NCBI RefSeq assembly: GCF_900128945.1
Contig: NZ_FQUD01000004.1
Coordinates: forward strand, 744,001-808,000
Direction: 5' to 3'
DNA: 64,000 nt
Origin: Chryseobacterium sp. OV279
GTDB taxonomy: Bacteria > Bacteroidota > Bacteroidia > Flavobacteriales > Weeksellaceae
The translations under genes and the position numbers were made by a program. Shown in pieces: positions 44,294 through 53,019 of this stretch (position 1 is the first letter of the stretch; each line of letters opens with the position of its first letter). The notes beneath the pieces were generated by a model. The model had not been told where the DNA came from, did not search any database, and saw nothing but the letters and a program-made list of their open reading frames with translations.

Positions 44294-45325
44294 ATGGACA
44301 ACCTTGAAAATCAAAACATAGAAAAGCAAAGTTCTATCAATCTAAATAAACAGGAAGATCAGTTTCAGTCGAGAATTGATATGATCGAGCTTCGTGCCAG
44401 CTTAGACAGAGTAAAAACTGAAATAGCTAAAGTAATTGTCGGTCAGGAAAGCATGATCGAGCATCTTATTGCGGCACTTTTATCGAACGGTCACGTCCTG
44501 ATTGAAGGAGTTCCGGGAGTGGCAAAGACTATTACGGCAAAGCTTCTCGCCAAAACAATAGATGTAGGCTTCAGCAGAATCCAGTTTACGCCGGATCTTA
44601 TGCCTTCCGATATTTTGGGAACTTCAGTCTTCAGTGTAAAAAACTCTGAATTTGAATTTAAAAAAGGGCCGATCTTTTCCAGTTTTATATTAATTGATGA
44701 GATCAACAGATCCCCGGCGAAAACCCAGGCAGCCCTGTTTGAAGTCATGGAAGAAAGACAGATCACAATGGATGGAATCCGTTACATCATGGACGAACCA
44801 TTCCTGGTAGTAGCAACGCAAAACCCGATAGAGCATGAAGGAACCTACAGGCTTCCTGAAGCACAGCTGGACCGTTTCCTGTTTAAAATCAATGTAGGAT
44901 ATCCAAATCTGGAAGAGGAGATCGCGATCATCAGAAATCAACACGAGAGTAGAAAAGAAGATAAGACAGAGGGAGTGAACCGTGTCATTACGGCCGAGCA
45001 GTTAAAAAGCTATCAGAATCTGGTAAAAGAGATTATTGTAGAGGCTCAGCTGATGGAATATATTGCGAAAATCATCGTCAATACAAGAGAAAACCAGTTC
45101 CTGTATCTCGGGGCTTCTCCAAGAGCTTCTCTGGCATTGCTTACGGCTTCAAAAGCCTTTGCAGCCATGAGAGGAAGAGATTTTGTTACCCCTGAAGACA
45201 TCAAAGAAGCAAGCTACGCAGTATTAAGACACAGAGTCATTGTTTCTCCAGAACGCGAAATGGAAGGCTTAACGGTAGATGAAATTATACGTCAGATCTT
45301 AGAGGGAATAGAGATTCCGAGATAG
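44294..45325 (+). CDS. MoxR-family AAA+ ATPase
   Basis: A 343-residue AAA+ ATPase of the MoxR type, thought to act as a chaperone for metal- or membrane-complex assembly. Visible motifs are Walker A in EGVPGVAKT (about 75-83), Walker B in FILIDEINRSP (about 132-142), sensor 1 VATQNPIEHEG (about 172-182) and the arginine-rich GASPRASLALL (about 275-285). Its partners are the upstream DUF4129 and DUF4350 genes and the DUF58 gene that follows. The leader is full of repeats. Regulation is unknown. Confidence 0.93.
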   Translation: MDNLENQNIEKQSSINLNKQEDQFQSRIDMIELRASLDRVKTEIAKVIVGQESMIEHLIAALLSNGHVLIEGVPGVAKTITAKLLAKTIDVGFSRIQFTPDLMPSDILGTSVFSVKNSEFEFKKGPIFSSFILIDEINRSPAKTQAALFEVMEERQITMDGIRYIMDEPFLVVATQNPIEHEGTYRLPEAQLDRFLFKINVGYPNLEEEIAIIRNQHESRKEDKTEGVNRVITAEQLKSYQNLVKEIIVEAQLMEYIAKIIVNTRENQFLYLGASPRASLALLTASKAFAAMRGRDFVTPEDIKEASYAVLRHRVIVSPEREMEGLTVDEIIRQILEGIEIPR

Positions 45326-45329
45326 AGCG

Positions 45330-45415
45330 TAGGGATTAGGATTTAGGGATTAGGTCTAGCAGGTAATTATTTATCACAGTTGAATCCTAGTCCCTAAATC
45401 CTATCCCCTAATCCC
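45330..45415. repeat. Inverted TTAGGG-type repeat without cargo
   Basis: Left arm TAGGGATTAGGATTTAGGGA then TTAGG (45330-45354) and right arm (45386-45415), whose complement reads GGGATTAGGGGATAGGATTT then AGGGACTAGG, match in 17 of 19 core positions. They resemble the ends of the cassette at 28972-29402 but enclose only about 30 bases. The whole lies between moxR and DUF58, and may be a MITE-like relic. Confidence 0.65.
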
Positions 45416-45424
45416 TTAAAAAAA

Positions 45425-46747
45425 ATGAAGAACCTATACATCAATACACGATTTTTCTTTTCGCTCATCGGAGTGGGGGTACTGTATGTCCTTGCTTTTT
45501 TCTTTCCGGTTCTGATGTGGGCGGCTCACATTGTTCTGCTGATTTGTTTTCTGGCGGCAATGGTAGACTATCTTTTATTGTTTAATCAGAAAAAGGGAGT
45601 GCTTGCCCAGAGGATACTTCCGGAAAAACTGTCGAACGGGGATGAGAATTTTGTAAAGATTGATATTAAAAATAATTACAGTTTTAAGATCAGTACAAAA
45701 ATCATTGATGAGATTCCGTTTCAGTTTCAGAAAAGAGATTTTTTAATTAAAAAAAATATAGAACCTGGTAGAAATACCTATTTCCAGTACAGCCTGGAGC
45801 CCAAGGAGAGAGGAGAGTACAGTTTCGGAAACCTGAATGTATATGTTTCTTCGCCATTGGGATTCGTTTCAAAAAGATTTAATTTCCAGAAAGATGCAAT
45901 GCTGCCTGCCTATCCGTCTTTTGTACACCTCAGAAAATATGAACTGATGGCGTTGCAGAGTGAATTTATGCTCGGCGGAATCAAAAAGATCAGAAAACTG
46001 GGGCATACCATGGAATTTGAGCAGATCAAAGAATATGTTCCCGGGGATGATATCAGAACCATCAACTGGAAAGCTACATCCAAGACCAACCGATTAATGG
46101 TTAATCAGTTTCAGGATGAAAGATCACAGCGGATTTTTATTCTGATCGATAAAGGAAGGACCATGAAGATGCCTTTCAACGGATTAAGTCTGCTGGATTA
46201 TTCAATCAATGCTGCCATGGCTCTGTCTCATATTATCCTTAAAAAAGGCGACCGTGCCGGAATGATGACCTTCTCTAAAAAGACAGAGAATAAAGTTGCT
46301 GCAGAAAATAAATCCGGCCAACTGAGAAAGATTTCGGAAGCTTTGTATAATATTAAAACAGACTTTTTTGAAAGTGATTTCAACCGCCTTTATCAGGATG
46401 TGAAATACTCTTTGAACCAGCGAAGTCTTGTGCTGTTGTTTACTAATTTTGAAACGCTTGATGGATTAAACCGTCAGTTAAAATACCTCCGCGGAATAGC
46501 CAAAAACCATCTTTTGGTGGTGATATTCTTCAAAAATTCAGAACTGCAGACCCTTATTCAGAAAAATCCTGAAAATATGCAGGAGATTTACGATGAAATC
46601 GTTGCAGAAAAATTTGAATTTGAAAAGAAACTGATCATTCAGGAACTCAGGAAGTATGGGATTTACACCGTGTATACGCTTCCTGAAAATTTAAATATCG
46701 ACGTTATCAATAAATATCTTGAGATAAAAGCGCGGGGAATTTTATAA
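45425..46747 (+). CDS. DUF58 domain protein
   Basis: A 440-residue protein with two N-terminal transmembrane helices (about 8-55). A von Willebrand A-like DUF58 region (about 185-400) has the hallmark IKEYVPGDDIRTINWKATSK and, further on, FILIDKGRTM with the MIDAS-like Asp. DUF58 proteins are regular partners of MoxR ATPases. Here the gene follows moxR by 99 bases, the gap being occupied by an inverted repeat. The system may act in envelope maturation or stress tolerance, by analogy with Bacteroides Bat proteins, but there is no direct evidence here. Confidence 0.88.
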   Translation: MKNLYINTRFFFSLIGVGVLYVLAFFFPVLMWAAHIVLLICFLAAMVDYLLLFNQKKGVLAQRILPEKLSNGDENFVKIDIKNNYSFKISTKIIDEIPFQFQKRDFLIKKNIEPGRNTYFQYSLEPKERGEYSFGNLNVYVSSPLGFVSKRFNFQKDAMLPAYPSFVHLRKYELMALQSEFMLGGIKKIRKLGHTMEFEQIKEYVPGDDIRTINWKATSKTNRLMVNQFQDERSQRIFILIDKGRTMKMPFNGLSLLDYSINAAMALSHIILKKGDRAGMMTFSKKTENKVAAENKSGQLRKISEALYNIKTDFFESDFNRLYQDVKYSLNQRSLVLLFTNFETLDGLNRQLKYLRGIAKNHLLVVIFFKNSELQTLIQKNPENMQEIYDEIVAEKFEFEKKLIIQELRKYGIYTVYTLPENLNIDVINKYLEIKARGIL

Positions 46748-46821
46748 TTTTGCATTCATCATAAATCTAATCACTCCGGTTCTGCTCACAGAGCCGAAGA
46801 AGTTTACAACAAAATTCGAAA

Positions 46822-47241
46822 ATGAAAATAACACTAAACAGAATTAACGACGATTTTTTATTTGAGTGTACCAATTCCCAGGGGAATTCAATTCTTTTGG
46901 ACAATACCTCACAGCCCGGAGCTAAAGGCGTTTCTCCAATGGAAAGTGTATTGATGGCTGTTGCCGGATGCAGCGGAATAGATGTAGTCGCTATCCTGAA
47001 AAAACAGCGTCAGGAAATCACAGGTTTCCAGGCAGAAGTAGAAGGCGAAAGAGTTCAGGTAGAAGATGCAAAACCTTTTAAATCTATTAAGGTGAGATTT
47101 CTTCTGGAAGGAAATATAGATCCTAAAAAAGCATCAAAAGCCGCTCAGTTATCTTTTGAGAAATACTGTTCTGTATCAAAAACTTTAGAGCCGAATGTAG
47201 AAATCGGGTATGAAGTTCTTGTGAACGGAGAAAAAGTTTAA
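46822..47241 (+). CDS. OsmC-family protein
   Basis: A 139-residue protein of the OsmC/Ohr fold, which includes thiol peroxidases. The family block GVSPMESVLMAVAGCSGIDV carries one conserved Cys (about residue 50) and the start has FECTNSQG with a second Cys (about residue 16). This pattern fits YhfA-like members rather than Ohr, whose two Cys lie further apart, so hydroperoxide resistance is not certain. It has its own promoter region and a strong terminator after it. Confidence 0.85.
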   Translation: MKITLNRINDDFLFECTNSQGNSILLDNTSQPGAKGVSPMESVLMAVAGCSGIDVVAILKKQRQEITGFQAEVEGERVQVEDAKPFKSIKVRFLLEGNIDPKKASKAAQLSFEKYCSVSKTLEPNVEIGYEVLVNGEKV

Positions 47242-47262
47242 ATATTTTTTTAATTGATTATA

Positions 47263-47290
47263 AGCGGCCGGCCCATTCGGGCCGGCCGCT
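47263..47290. terminator. GC-rich bidirectional terminator
   Basis: AGCGGCCGGCCC and GGGCCGGCCGCT form a perfect 12-bp stem around ATTC. It lies between the convergent osmC and glucosidase genes; T-rich tracts flank both sides. Its GC content is far above the neighbourhood. Confidence 0.9.
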
Positions 47291-47294
47291 GCTT

Positions 47295-49910
47295 TTATAC
47301 TGTTAATCTTGGTTTCATAAGCTTTGCTACCGTTGCCGTCCATCCTGTCTGATGGGAAGCCCCTACGCCGCGGCCGTTGTCTCCATGGAAATATTCAAAG
47401 AAAGTGATGTAATCCCTGAAATGTTCATCATAGTTAAATTTGGCATTTCCTCCGTTAAAAGGTCTTTGTCCGTCTTCATCCTTTAAAAACAACGAGCAGA
47501 GTCTGCGGCTGATATTCTGAGCCACTTCATCCAGATTCTTCTTCTCACCGCTCCCTGTTGGGAATTCTACTTTCAAACTGTTGCCATAATAGAAATGGAA
47601 ACGCTGTAAACTTTCCACAATCAGGAAGTTAATAGGAAACCAGATCGGGCCGCGCCAGTTACTGTTTCCTCCGAACATACGGCTGTCACTCTCGGCAGGC
47701 GTATAGTAAACCACATTTTCCGTACCGTGAACTGAAAATACAAACGGATTTTCCTCATAGACTTTTGACATCGCACGGATTCCGTAAGAACTCAGGAATT
47801 CATTCTCATCAAGCATTCGTCTCAAAACCTTTGTCAGTCTGTTCTTACGAAGAATACTCATCAGATGTTTTCTGCCTTGTCCTTCCTCATCCCAGTGGGA
47901 AACTAACTTTGTAAGCTCCGGTTTATTTTTTAATACCCATTCCATTCTGGCTTTGAAATTGGGCATTTTATCCAGTAATTTATGATCTACAATTTCCACG
48001 GCAAACATCGGAATCAGACCGACAATACTTCTTAGCTTTAAAGAAACACTTTCTCCGTTTCCAAGCTGCAGTACATCATAGAAAAAGCCGTCTTCCTCAT
48101 TCCATAGACCTTCTTTGCCTTCTCCAAGATTCTCCATAGCCTCAGCGATATAGAGATAATGCTCAAAAAACTTGATTGCCATATCCTCGTAAACCTGATA
48201 ATACTGCGCGAGCTCCATTGCGATTCGCATCATATTAAGCGCATACATGGCCATCCAGCTGGTTCCGTCTGCCTGTTCCAGATGCTGTCCGTCTTTCAGT
48301 TCCATATTCCGGTCAAAAGCCCCGATATTATCCAGTCCAAGGAAACCACCGCCAAAAATATTGTTACCGCTTTTATCTTTTCTGTTCACCCACCATGTGA
48401 AATTCAGGAGAAGTTTCTGAAAAACTTTCTCGAGAAATAAAAGGTCAGGCTTACCGTTCTGCTTTTCATCAATTTTAAAAACCCTGAAGCAGGACCATGC
48501 ATGTACGGGTGGATTCACATCGCTTAAATTCCATTCATAGGCTGGTAACTGACCGTTCGGATGCATATACCATTCTTTCGTAAGCAGAAGAAGCTGTCCC
48601 TTGGCAAATTCACCATCGATAATGGAGAAAGGAACACAGTGAAATGCCAGATCCCAGGTTGCATACCATGGATATTCCCATTTATCGGGCATAGAGATAA
48701 TGTCCTTATTGTGAAGGTGGTTCCATTCCGTGTTTCTTACATAGTCATTGAAATTTCTTGGAGCCTGATGATTAGGGTCGCCTTTCAGCCATTTTCCGAC
48801 GTTATAATGATAGAACTGCTTATTCCAGAGAAGTCCTGCAAAAGCCTGCCGCTGTACATTTCTTTCATCTTCATTCGTGGTTTCACTCTGAATTTCTTCA
48901 TAAAACTCATTGGTTTCAGCAGCTCTTGTTGCGAAGATTTCGTCAAATTTTCCAAAAGGTTCATCCACCTCATCCGGACATAATCTGAAATCAAAAGTCT
49001 TTGACTGTCCCGCCCCGATGAGCTCATCAATGATAAAAGAAGCCTTAGTTCCTCTTTTCTCAGGATTTACCGTATTGCTTCCGTAGATGATATGATCATT
49101 GATCCCATCTTTAAAATAAGTATTTCCGGAATAAGGCGCACCATATAATTTAGGTGCATTCGTTTCATTTTCGCAGAAAACACTTTTCGCAGCCAGGTTT
49201 CTTGAGTAAAGTTTTTTAATCGAAATACTGTCATGATTGATGTCGATACATCCGTCGTAAGAAGCATTCAACTGTGCTTTATAGGTATTATAACCCCATT
49301 TCCAGTTGTTTCTGAACCAGGCCGTCGGAGCTACCACTATCGGAGCATCCTGCTGGCTTCTGTTATGAACCGTTACTCTGGCCAGGATGTCGTTGTGATC
49401 GGCTTTACAGTATTCAATGAAAATATCAAAATATTCATCGTTGTTAAAAATTCCCGTATCAAAAATTTCATACTCAGGTTCCTTTTTGCTTCGTCTTCCG
49501 TTTTCAGCAACGAGATCATCGTATGGAAATGCATTGATAGGATATTTATACACCATTTTCATATAGCTGTGAGTAGGTGTATTATCGAGGTAATAAAAGA
49601 TTTCTTTGATGTCTTCCCCGTGATTTCCCTGAGGATTGCTCAGTCCAAAGAAACGTTCTTTTACTATTTTATCTTTCTTGTTCCAGAATGAAAAAGCAAA
49701 ACAGAAGATCTGCTTCACATCAGAGATCCCTGCGATACCTTCTTCTCCCCATCGGTAAGCGTAGCTTTCGGCATTATTGTGATTCGCGTAGTGCCAGGCA
49801 TTTCCGTTTGGGCTGTAGTCTTCACGGACGTTTCCCCACTGTCGGTTACTGACGTATGGCCCCCAGTTTTTCCATTTGGTATCTTGTAGTCTTTCTTTCT
49901 CAACAGTCAT
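47295..49910 (-). CDS. GH63/MGH1-like glycoside hydrolase
   Basis: An 871-residue cytoplasmic-looking enzyme (no signal peptide) of the glucosidase fold related to GH63 (mannosyl-oligosaccharide glucosidase) and GH37. The N-terminal beta-sandwich (about 10-300) contains WGPYVSNRQWGNVREDYS. An (alpha/alpha)6 barrel (about 340-870) has WYATWDLAFHCVPF, a likely catalytic-acid segment, QADGTSWMAMYALNMM and GWTATVAKL at the end. The substrate is probably an alpha-glucan or mannosylglycerate-like glycoside. It stands alone, with CGAAGTTA upstream giving a TAACTTCG -7-like element at 49931-49938. Confidence 0.85.
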   Translation of the reverse strand: MTVEKERLQDTKWKNWGPYVSNRQWGNVREDYSPNGNAWHYANHNNAESYAYRWGEEGIAGISDVKQIFCFAFSFWNKKDKIVKERFFGLSNPQGNHGEDIKEIFYYLDNTPTHSYMKMVYKYPINAFPYDDLVAENGRRSKKEPEYEIFDTGIFNNDEYFDIFIEYCKADHNDILARVTVHNRSQQDAPIVVAPTAWFRNNWKWGYNTYKAQLNASYDGCIDINHDSISIKKLYSRNLAAKSVFCENETNAPKLYGAPYSGNTYFKDGINDHIIYGSNTVNPEKRGTKASFIIDELIGAGQSKTFDFRLCPDEVDEPFGKFDEIFATRAAETNEFYEEIQSETTNEDERNVQRQAFAGLLWNKQFYHYNVGKWLKGDPNHQAPRNFNDYVRNTEWNHLHNKDIISMPDKWEYPWYATWDLAFHCVPFSIIDGEFAKGQLLLLTKEWYMHPNGQLPAYEWNLSDVNPPVHAWSCFRVFKIDEKQNGKPDLLFLEKVFQKLLLNFTWWVNRKDKSGNNIFGGGFLGLDNIGAFDRNMELKDGQHLEQADGTSWMAMYALNMMRIAMELAQYYQVYEDMAIKFFEHYLYIAEAMENLGEGKEGLWNEEDGFFYDVLQLGNGESVSLKLRSIVGLIPMFAVEIVDHKLLDKMPNFKARMEWVLKNKPELTKLVSHWDEEGQGRKHLMSILRKNRLTKVLRRMLDENEFLSSYGIRAMSKVYEENPFVFSVHGTENVVYYTPAESDSRMFGGNSNWRGPIWFPINFLIVESLQRFHFYYGNSLKVEFPTGSGEKKNLDEVAQNISRRLCSLFLKDEDGQRPFNGGNAKFNYDEHFRDYITFFEYFHGDNGRGVGASHQTGWTATVAKLMKPRLTV

Positions 49911-50064
49911 ATTTCATCATTTTTTCAATACGAAGTTAGTTTTTTTGAAAAATAATTCCAATTCCTTTCATCTGAAGAATTCTTAACATAGCCTTGAAAC
50001 ACTTATGATTAGAGGCTTTTTAAATATTAAATATTTTTTCTTTTTTAATTTAAAAGAAAAGACA

Positions 50065-50072
50065 TATCTTTG
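50065..50072 (+). promoter_or_regulatory. Promoter -7 element of the methionine operon (TATCTTTG)
   Basis: An exact TAnnTTTG match that places the transcript start near 50080, about 20 bases ahead of the riboswitch. No clear -33 TTG. Confidence 0.65.
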
Positions 50073-50099
50073 CAGAGCGTTCATTCAAATATTGAAAAT

Positions 50100-50202
50100 G
50101 TTATCAAGAAAGGTTGAGGGATTAGACCCTATGAAACCTTAGCAACCCTTTGTGCAAGCAGAGAAGGTGCTACGTTCTACCAATTTATTTTGGACAGATA
50201 AC
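50100..50202 (+). ncRNA. SAM-I (S-box) riboswitch
   Basis: The S-box core is recognisable: TTATCAAGAAAGGTTGAGGG, then AGACCCTATGAAACCTTAGC and AACCC, a second hairpin and AAGGTGCTAC. The P1 arms GTTATC (50100-50105) and GATAAC (50197-50202) close the aptamer. It precedes metX, a standard target. Downstream (50204-50245), two short stems (CTGAA/TTCAG and GCCA/TGGC before ATTTTC) could serve as the expression platform, but no strong terminator is evident, so control may be translational. This should lower metX expression when SAM is abundant. Confidence 0.88.
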
Positions 50203-50265
50203 TTACTGAAGTTCTTTTCAGCCATTTCCTGTGGCATTTTCAATTGTATTAAAATAATAATAGAA

Positions 50266-51258
50266 TTGAAAACAGAACTAAACTATATAAATCTTTCGTA
50301 TCAGACTTATTCCCAAAAGGAATACCATATCCCGTTGACTTATCAGATCTTCGGGAAAGACCTGTTTACAGCACCCATTATATTGATCAATCATGCCTTA
50401 ACCGGAAATTCAAATGTTTCCGGAGAAAATGGATGGTGGAAACAACTGATTGGTGAAAATCAGGTAATCGATACGAATAAATACACAGTTCTCTGTTTCA
50501 ATATTCCCGGAAACGGATTTGATCATTTTTTAATTGACGACTACGAAGACTTCACCCCTTCAGATATTGCTGAAATATTTCTGAAAGGTCTTGAAGCTTT
50601 ACATATCAAAAATTTATATGCCATTATTGGAGGCTCTCTAGGAGGAGGAATCGCCTGGGAAATGCTAGCCAAAAAGCCACAGCTTGCAGAGATTTTTATC
50701 CCGATTGCCTGCGACTTCAGAACCCACGACTGGCTTCATGCACAGTGTCTCGTTCAGAAATTTCTGTTAAACGGAAATGATGAGCCTCTGCAGAAAGCAA
50801 GAATACACGCTATGTTGTGTTACAGAACTCCACAGTCCCTAAACGACAGATTTCAAAACAGATATCATCAGGAAAACAAACGGTTAGAGTCAGAAGACTG
50901 GCTTGTTTATCACGGAAATTCATTAAACGATAGATTTAGTTTAAAATCTTACAAGCTGATGAATCATCTCCTCATGAATATCAATACCTATGAAAACCAG
51001 CTCGAAAAGATCAGCGCACGAATGCACCTGATCGCTGTAGATACAGATTTATTTTTCCCTGCTTCAGAAATACGAATGTGCTTTGAACAGCTGAAAGAGA
51101 AAAACAAAGAGGTTTTCTATCATGAAATACAGTCAATTCACGGGCATGATGCCTTCTTAATGGAATACGAACAATTAAATAATATCATCAACAATATTTT
51201 CAGAATGAAAGGGAGCGAAAGCGAAACTCCATCTGATAATAACAAACAAAAAGTATAG
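50266..51258 (+). CDS. metX: Homoserine O-acetyltransferase, TTG start
   Basis: Transfers acetyl from acetyl-CoA to homoserine, committing it to methionine. The alpha/beta-hydrolase fold has the nucleophile Ser124 in IGGSLGGGIAWEM and His294 in HGHDAF. The coding frame extends upstream through the riboswitch, but the aptamer ends at 50202, so the start must lie after it. The first plausible in-frame codon is TTG at 50266, giving (M)KTELNYINLSYQTY, the expected N-terminus. It has 330 residues, normal for the family. It lies 5 bases before the next gene, so it is co-transcribed with it. Confidence 0.9.
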   Translation: MKTELNYINLSYQTYSQKEYHIPLTYQIFGKDLFTAPIILINHALTGNSNVSGENGWWKQLIGENQVIDTNKYTVLCFNIPGNGFDHFLIDDYEDFTPSDIAEIFLKGLEALHIKNLYAIIGGSLGGGIAWEMLAKKPQLAEIFIPIACDFRTHDWLHAQCLVQKFLLNGNDEPLQKARIHAMLCYRTPQSLNDRFQNRYHQENKRLESEDWLVYHGNSLNDRFSLKSYKLMNHLLMNINTYENQLEKISARMHLIAVDTDLFFPASEIRMCFEQLKEKNKEVFYHEIQSIHGHDAFLMEYEQLNNIINNIFRMKGSESETPSDNNKQKV

Positions 51259-51263
51259 AACAG

Positions 51264-52802
51264 ATGAAAAATGCGAACGAAATAAAGTTTTTAAAAAACA
51301 GATCGATCATCAAGTTTGAAGGAGAAGATTTCCTGGGAGAAATAGGAATCGACGGAAGAATTTTTAAAGCGCTTACTTTAGCGAGAATCAGTGTGGGAGT
51401 GATCTCCCAGCAGGCTATTGAAAATGGGCTTTCTATTCTGGTCAATGAAGCCGACGCGGAAAAAGCAGTTGCCTGTCTGATCGATGAATTTGAAGCAGAA
51501 AGAAAATCAGGAAAAGTATCACAGATCTATAGCATCAATAATGTTTCCGTCCTTGGATTTGTAGCGGAAGATTTCAATAAAGTTTTAACGGAACTGGCAA
51601 GAAATAACGTTTTTCCACTTTTATTAAACCAGGTTGCAGGAGAAAACAGAGTGAATATTGTTGTAACCTCTTCCCAAGATGAGAAGACAAAGAATGTCAT
51701 CGAATCCGAAATTTTCAAAAAACCGAAAACTGTTCATCTGGCGATCATTGGTCATGGAAATGTAGGAAAGACTTTAATAGAACAGGTTCTACAGTCTTCA
51801 GAAGAGATTAAAAGACGAAAAAAGATAGACCTGAAAGTAGTGGCAGTAGCCAATTCAAGAAAAATTGCTTTCAATAAAAAAGGCTTTAATGCAGATTGGA
51901 ATAATGAGATTTTAACGGCAGAACACCCTTCAAACGTTGAAGAGTTGATCAACTTCTCAAAAGAAAATCAGTTGGAAAACCTTATCGTAGTAGACAACAC
52001 AGCGAGCAAGGATTTTGTAAAAAACTATCATGCTTTAGCTGAAAATGGTTTTGACCTTGTTTCTTCTAATAAGATTTTCAACACACTTCCGATAGAAGAA
52101 TACCGTAAACTAAGATATACGTTGAGTAAAAACAACAGACGTTATCTGTACGAAACCAATGTAGGAGCGGGACTTCCGTTAATTGACACCATCAAATTAT
52201 TACACCTTTCGGGAGAAAATATTACCAGAATTAAAGGAGTGTTTTCTGGATCATTGAGCTATATCTTCAATAATTTCTCGGTAAGAGACAACAAGTTTTC
52301 AACCATCATCGGGGAAGCAATGGAAAAAGGATATACAGAACCGGATCCACGTGAAGACCTTTCTGGAAACGACGTAGCAAGAAAACTACTGATCCTCGCC
52401 AGAGAATTGGACCTGATCAATGAGTTTCAGGATATCAATATTCAGAATTTAATTCCTGAAGACCTTTTGGCAGTAGATAAAAATGAATTTATCTCAAGAC
52501 TGGATGAGCTGGATGAAGAATATAAGAAAATCAAAGAAGGGCAGGAGCCTGGCCACGTACTTCGTTATGTAGGAGATCTTCACGGAGATCTTCAGAAGGA
52601 CAAAGGTCAGCTTGATGTGAAACTGGTTTCTGTACCGGGAAGTTCTGCTTTAGGGCAGTTGAAAGGTTCAGATTCTATCTTTGAAATCTACACAGAAAGC
52701 TACGGTGAAAACCCAATCGTTATCATGGGAGCTGGTGCTGGAGCTCAGGTAACAGCAAGAGGCGTTTTCGGTGATATCTTAAGAGTAAGTGAAACTAAAT
52801 AA
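51264..52802 (+). CDS. Homoserine dehydrogenase with ThrA-type ACT regulatory domain, no kinase domain
   Basis: Reduces aspartate semialdehyde to homoserine. The N-terminal ~150 residues look like the paired ACT domains of aspartokinase (IGIDGRIFKALTLARISVGV, INNVSVLGFVAEDFNKVLTE), but no kinase catalytic domain precedes them. The NAD(P)-binding Rossmann start is LAIIGHGNVGKTLIEQVL with Gly163. The catalytic half has VGAGLPLIDTIKLLHLSGEN and KGYTEPDPREDLSGNDVARK. The protein looks like E. coli ThrA with the kinase removed. It is probably feedback-regulated through the ACT part. It sits 5 bases after metX. Confidence 0.88.
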   Translation: MKNANEIKFLKNRSIIKFEGEDFLGEIGIDGRIFKALTLARISVGVISQQAIENGLSILVNEADAEKAVACLIDEFEAERKSGKVSQIYSINNVSVLGFVAEDFNKVLTELARNNVFPLLLNQVAGENRVNIVVTSSQDEKTKNVIESEIFKKPKTVHLAIIGHGNVGKTLIEQVLQSSEEIKRRKKIDLKVVAVANSRKIAFNKKGFNADWNNEILTAEHPSNVEELINFSKENQLENLIVVDNTASKDFVKNYHALAENGFDLVSSNKIFNTLPIEEYRKLRYTLSKNNRRYLYETNVGAGLPLIDTIKLLHLSGENITRIKGVFSGSLSYIFNNFSVRDNKFSTIIGEAMEKGYTEPDPREDLSGNDVARKLLILARELDLINEFQDINIQNLIPEDLLAVDKNEFISRLDELDEEYKKIKEGQEPGHVLRYVGDLHGDLQKDKGQLDVKLVSVPGSSALGQLKGSDSIFEIYTESYGENPIVIMGAGAGAQVTARGVFGDILRVSETK

Positions 52803-52855
52803 ATTGTATCATGTACAAAGTAAAATGTACAATGTATTTACTGATAACTAATTCT

Positions 52856-52901
52856 GAGTCCCAACGGGACGATTTAACATAGGATAGAATGAAATTCTAT
52901 C
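52856..52901 (+). repeat. GTCCC-AAC-GGGAC dispersed element, copy B
   Basis: Hairpin 1 GTCCC-AAC-GGGAC is followed by GATTTAACA and hairpin 2 GATAGAAT-GAA-ATTCTATC (52883-52901). It lies in the 217-base gap between the homoserine dehydrogenase and metZ genes, in which no other gene or promoter was found. Confidence 0.8.
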
Positions 52902-53019
52902 AAACTATCAAACAAACATCAAAAAAAAGTAATTATTATTTTTTAGATAACATAACAATGACTCCCCATTGGTCGATTACCAAACAAAACACATTGTTAT
53001 ATTATTAAAATTAAACTAT

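Noticed and set aside
43547..44301. Minus-strand frames with Cys-Tyr-Ile-Val-Thr-Leu repeats
   Set aside because: The repeats are a translation of the octamer array and adjacent leader, not a protein.
47295..49910. Antisense frames within the glucosidase gene
   Set aside because: They are shadow frames of a gene with a strong family match.
50152..50265. Extension of metX starting inside the riboswitch
   Set aside because: That codon lies in the aptamer core; the extension is unlike family N-termini.
52969..53019. Extra N-terminal residues for metZ
   Set aside because: The 17-residue leader is not family-like and sits in the AT-rich leader after the dispersed element.
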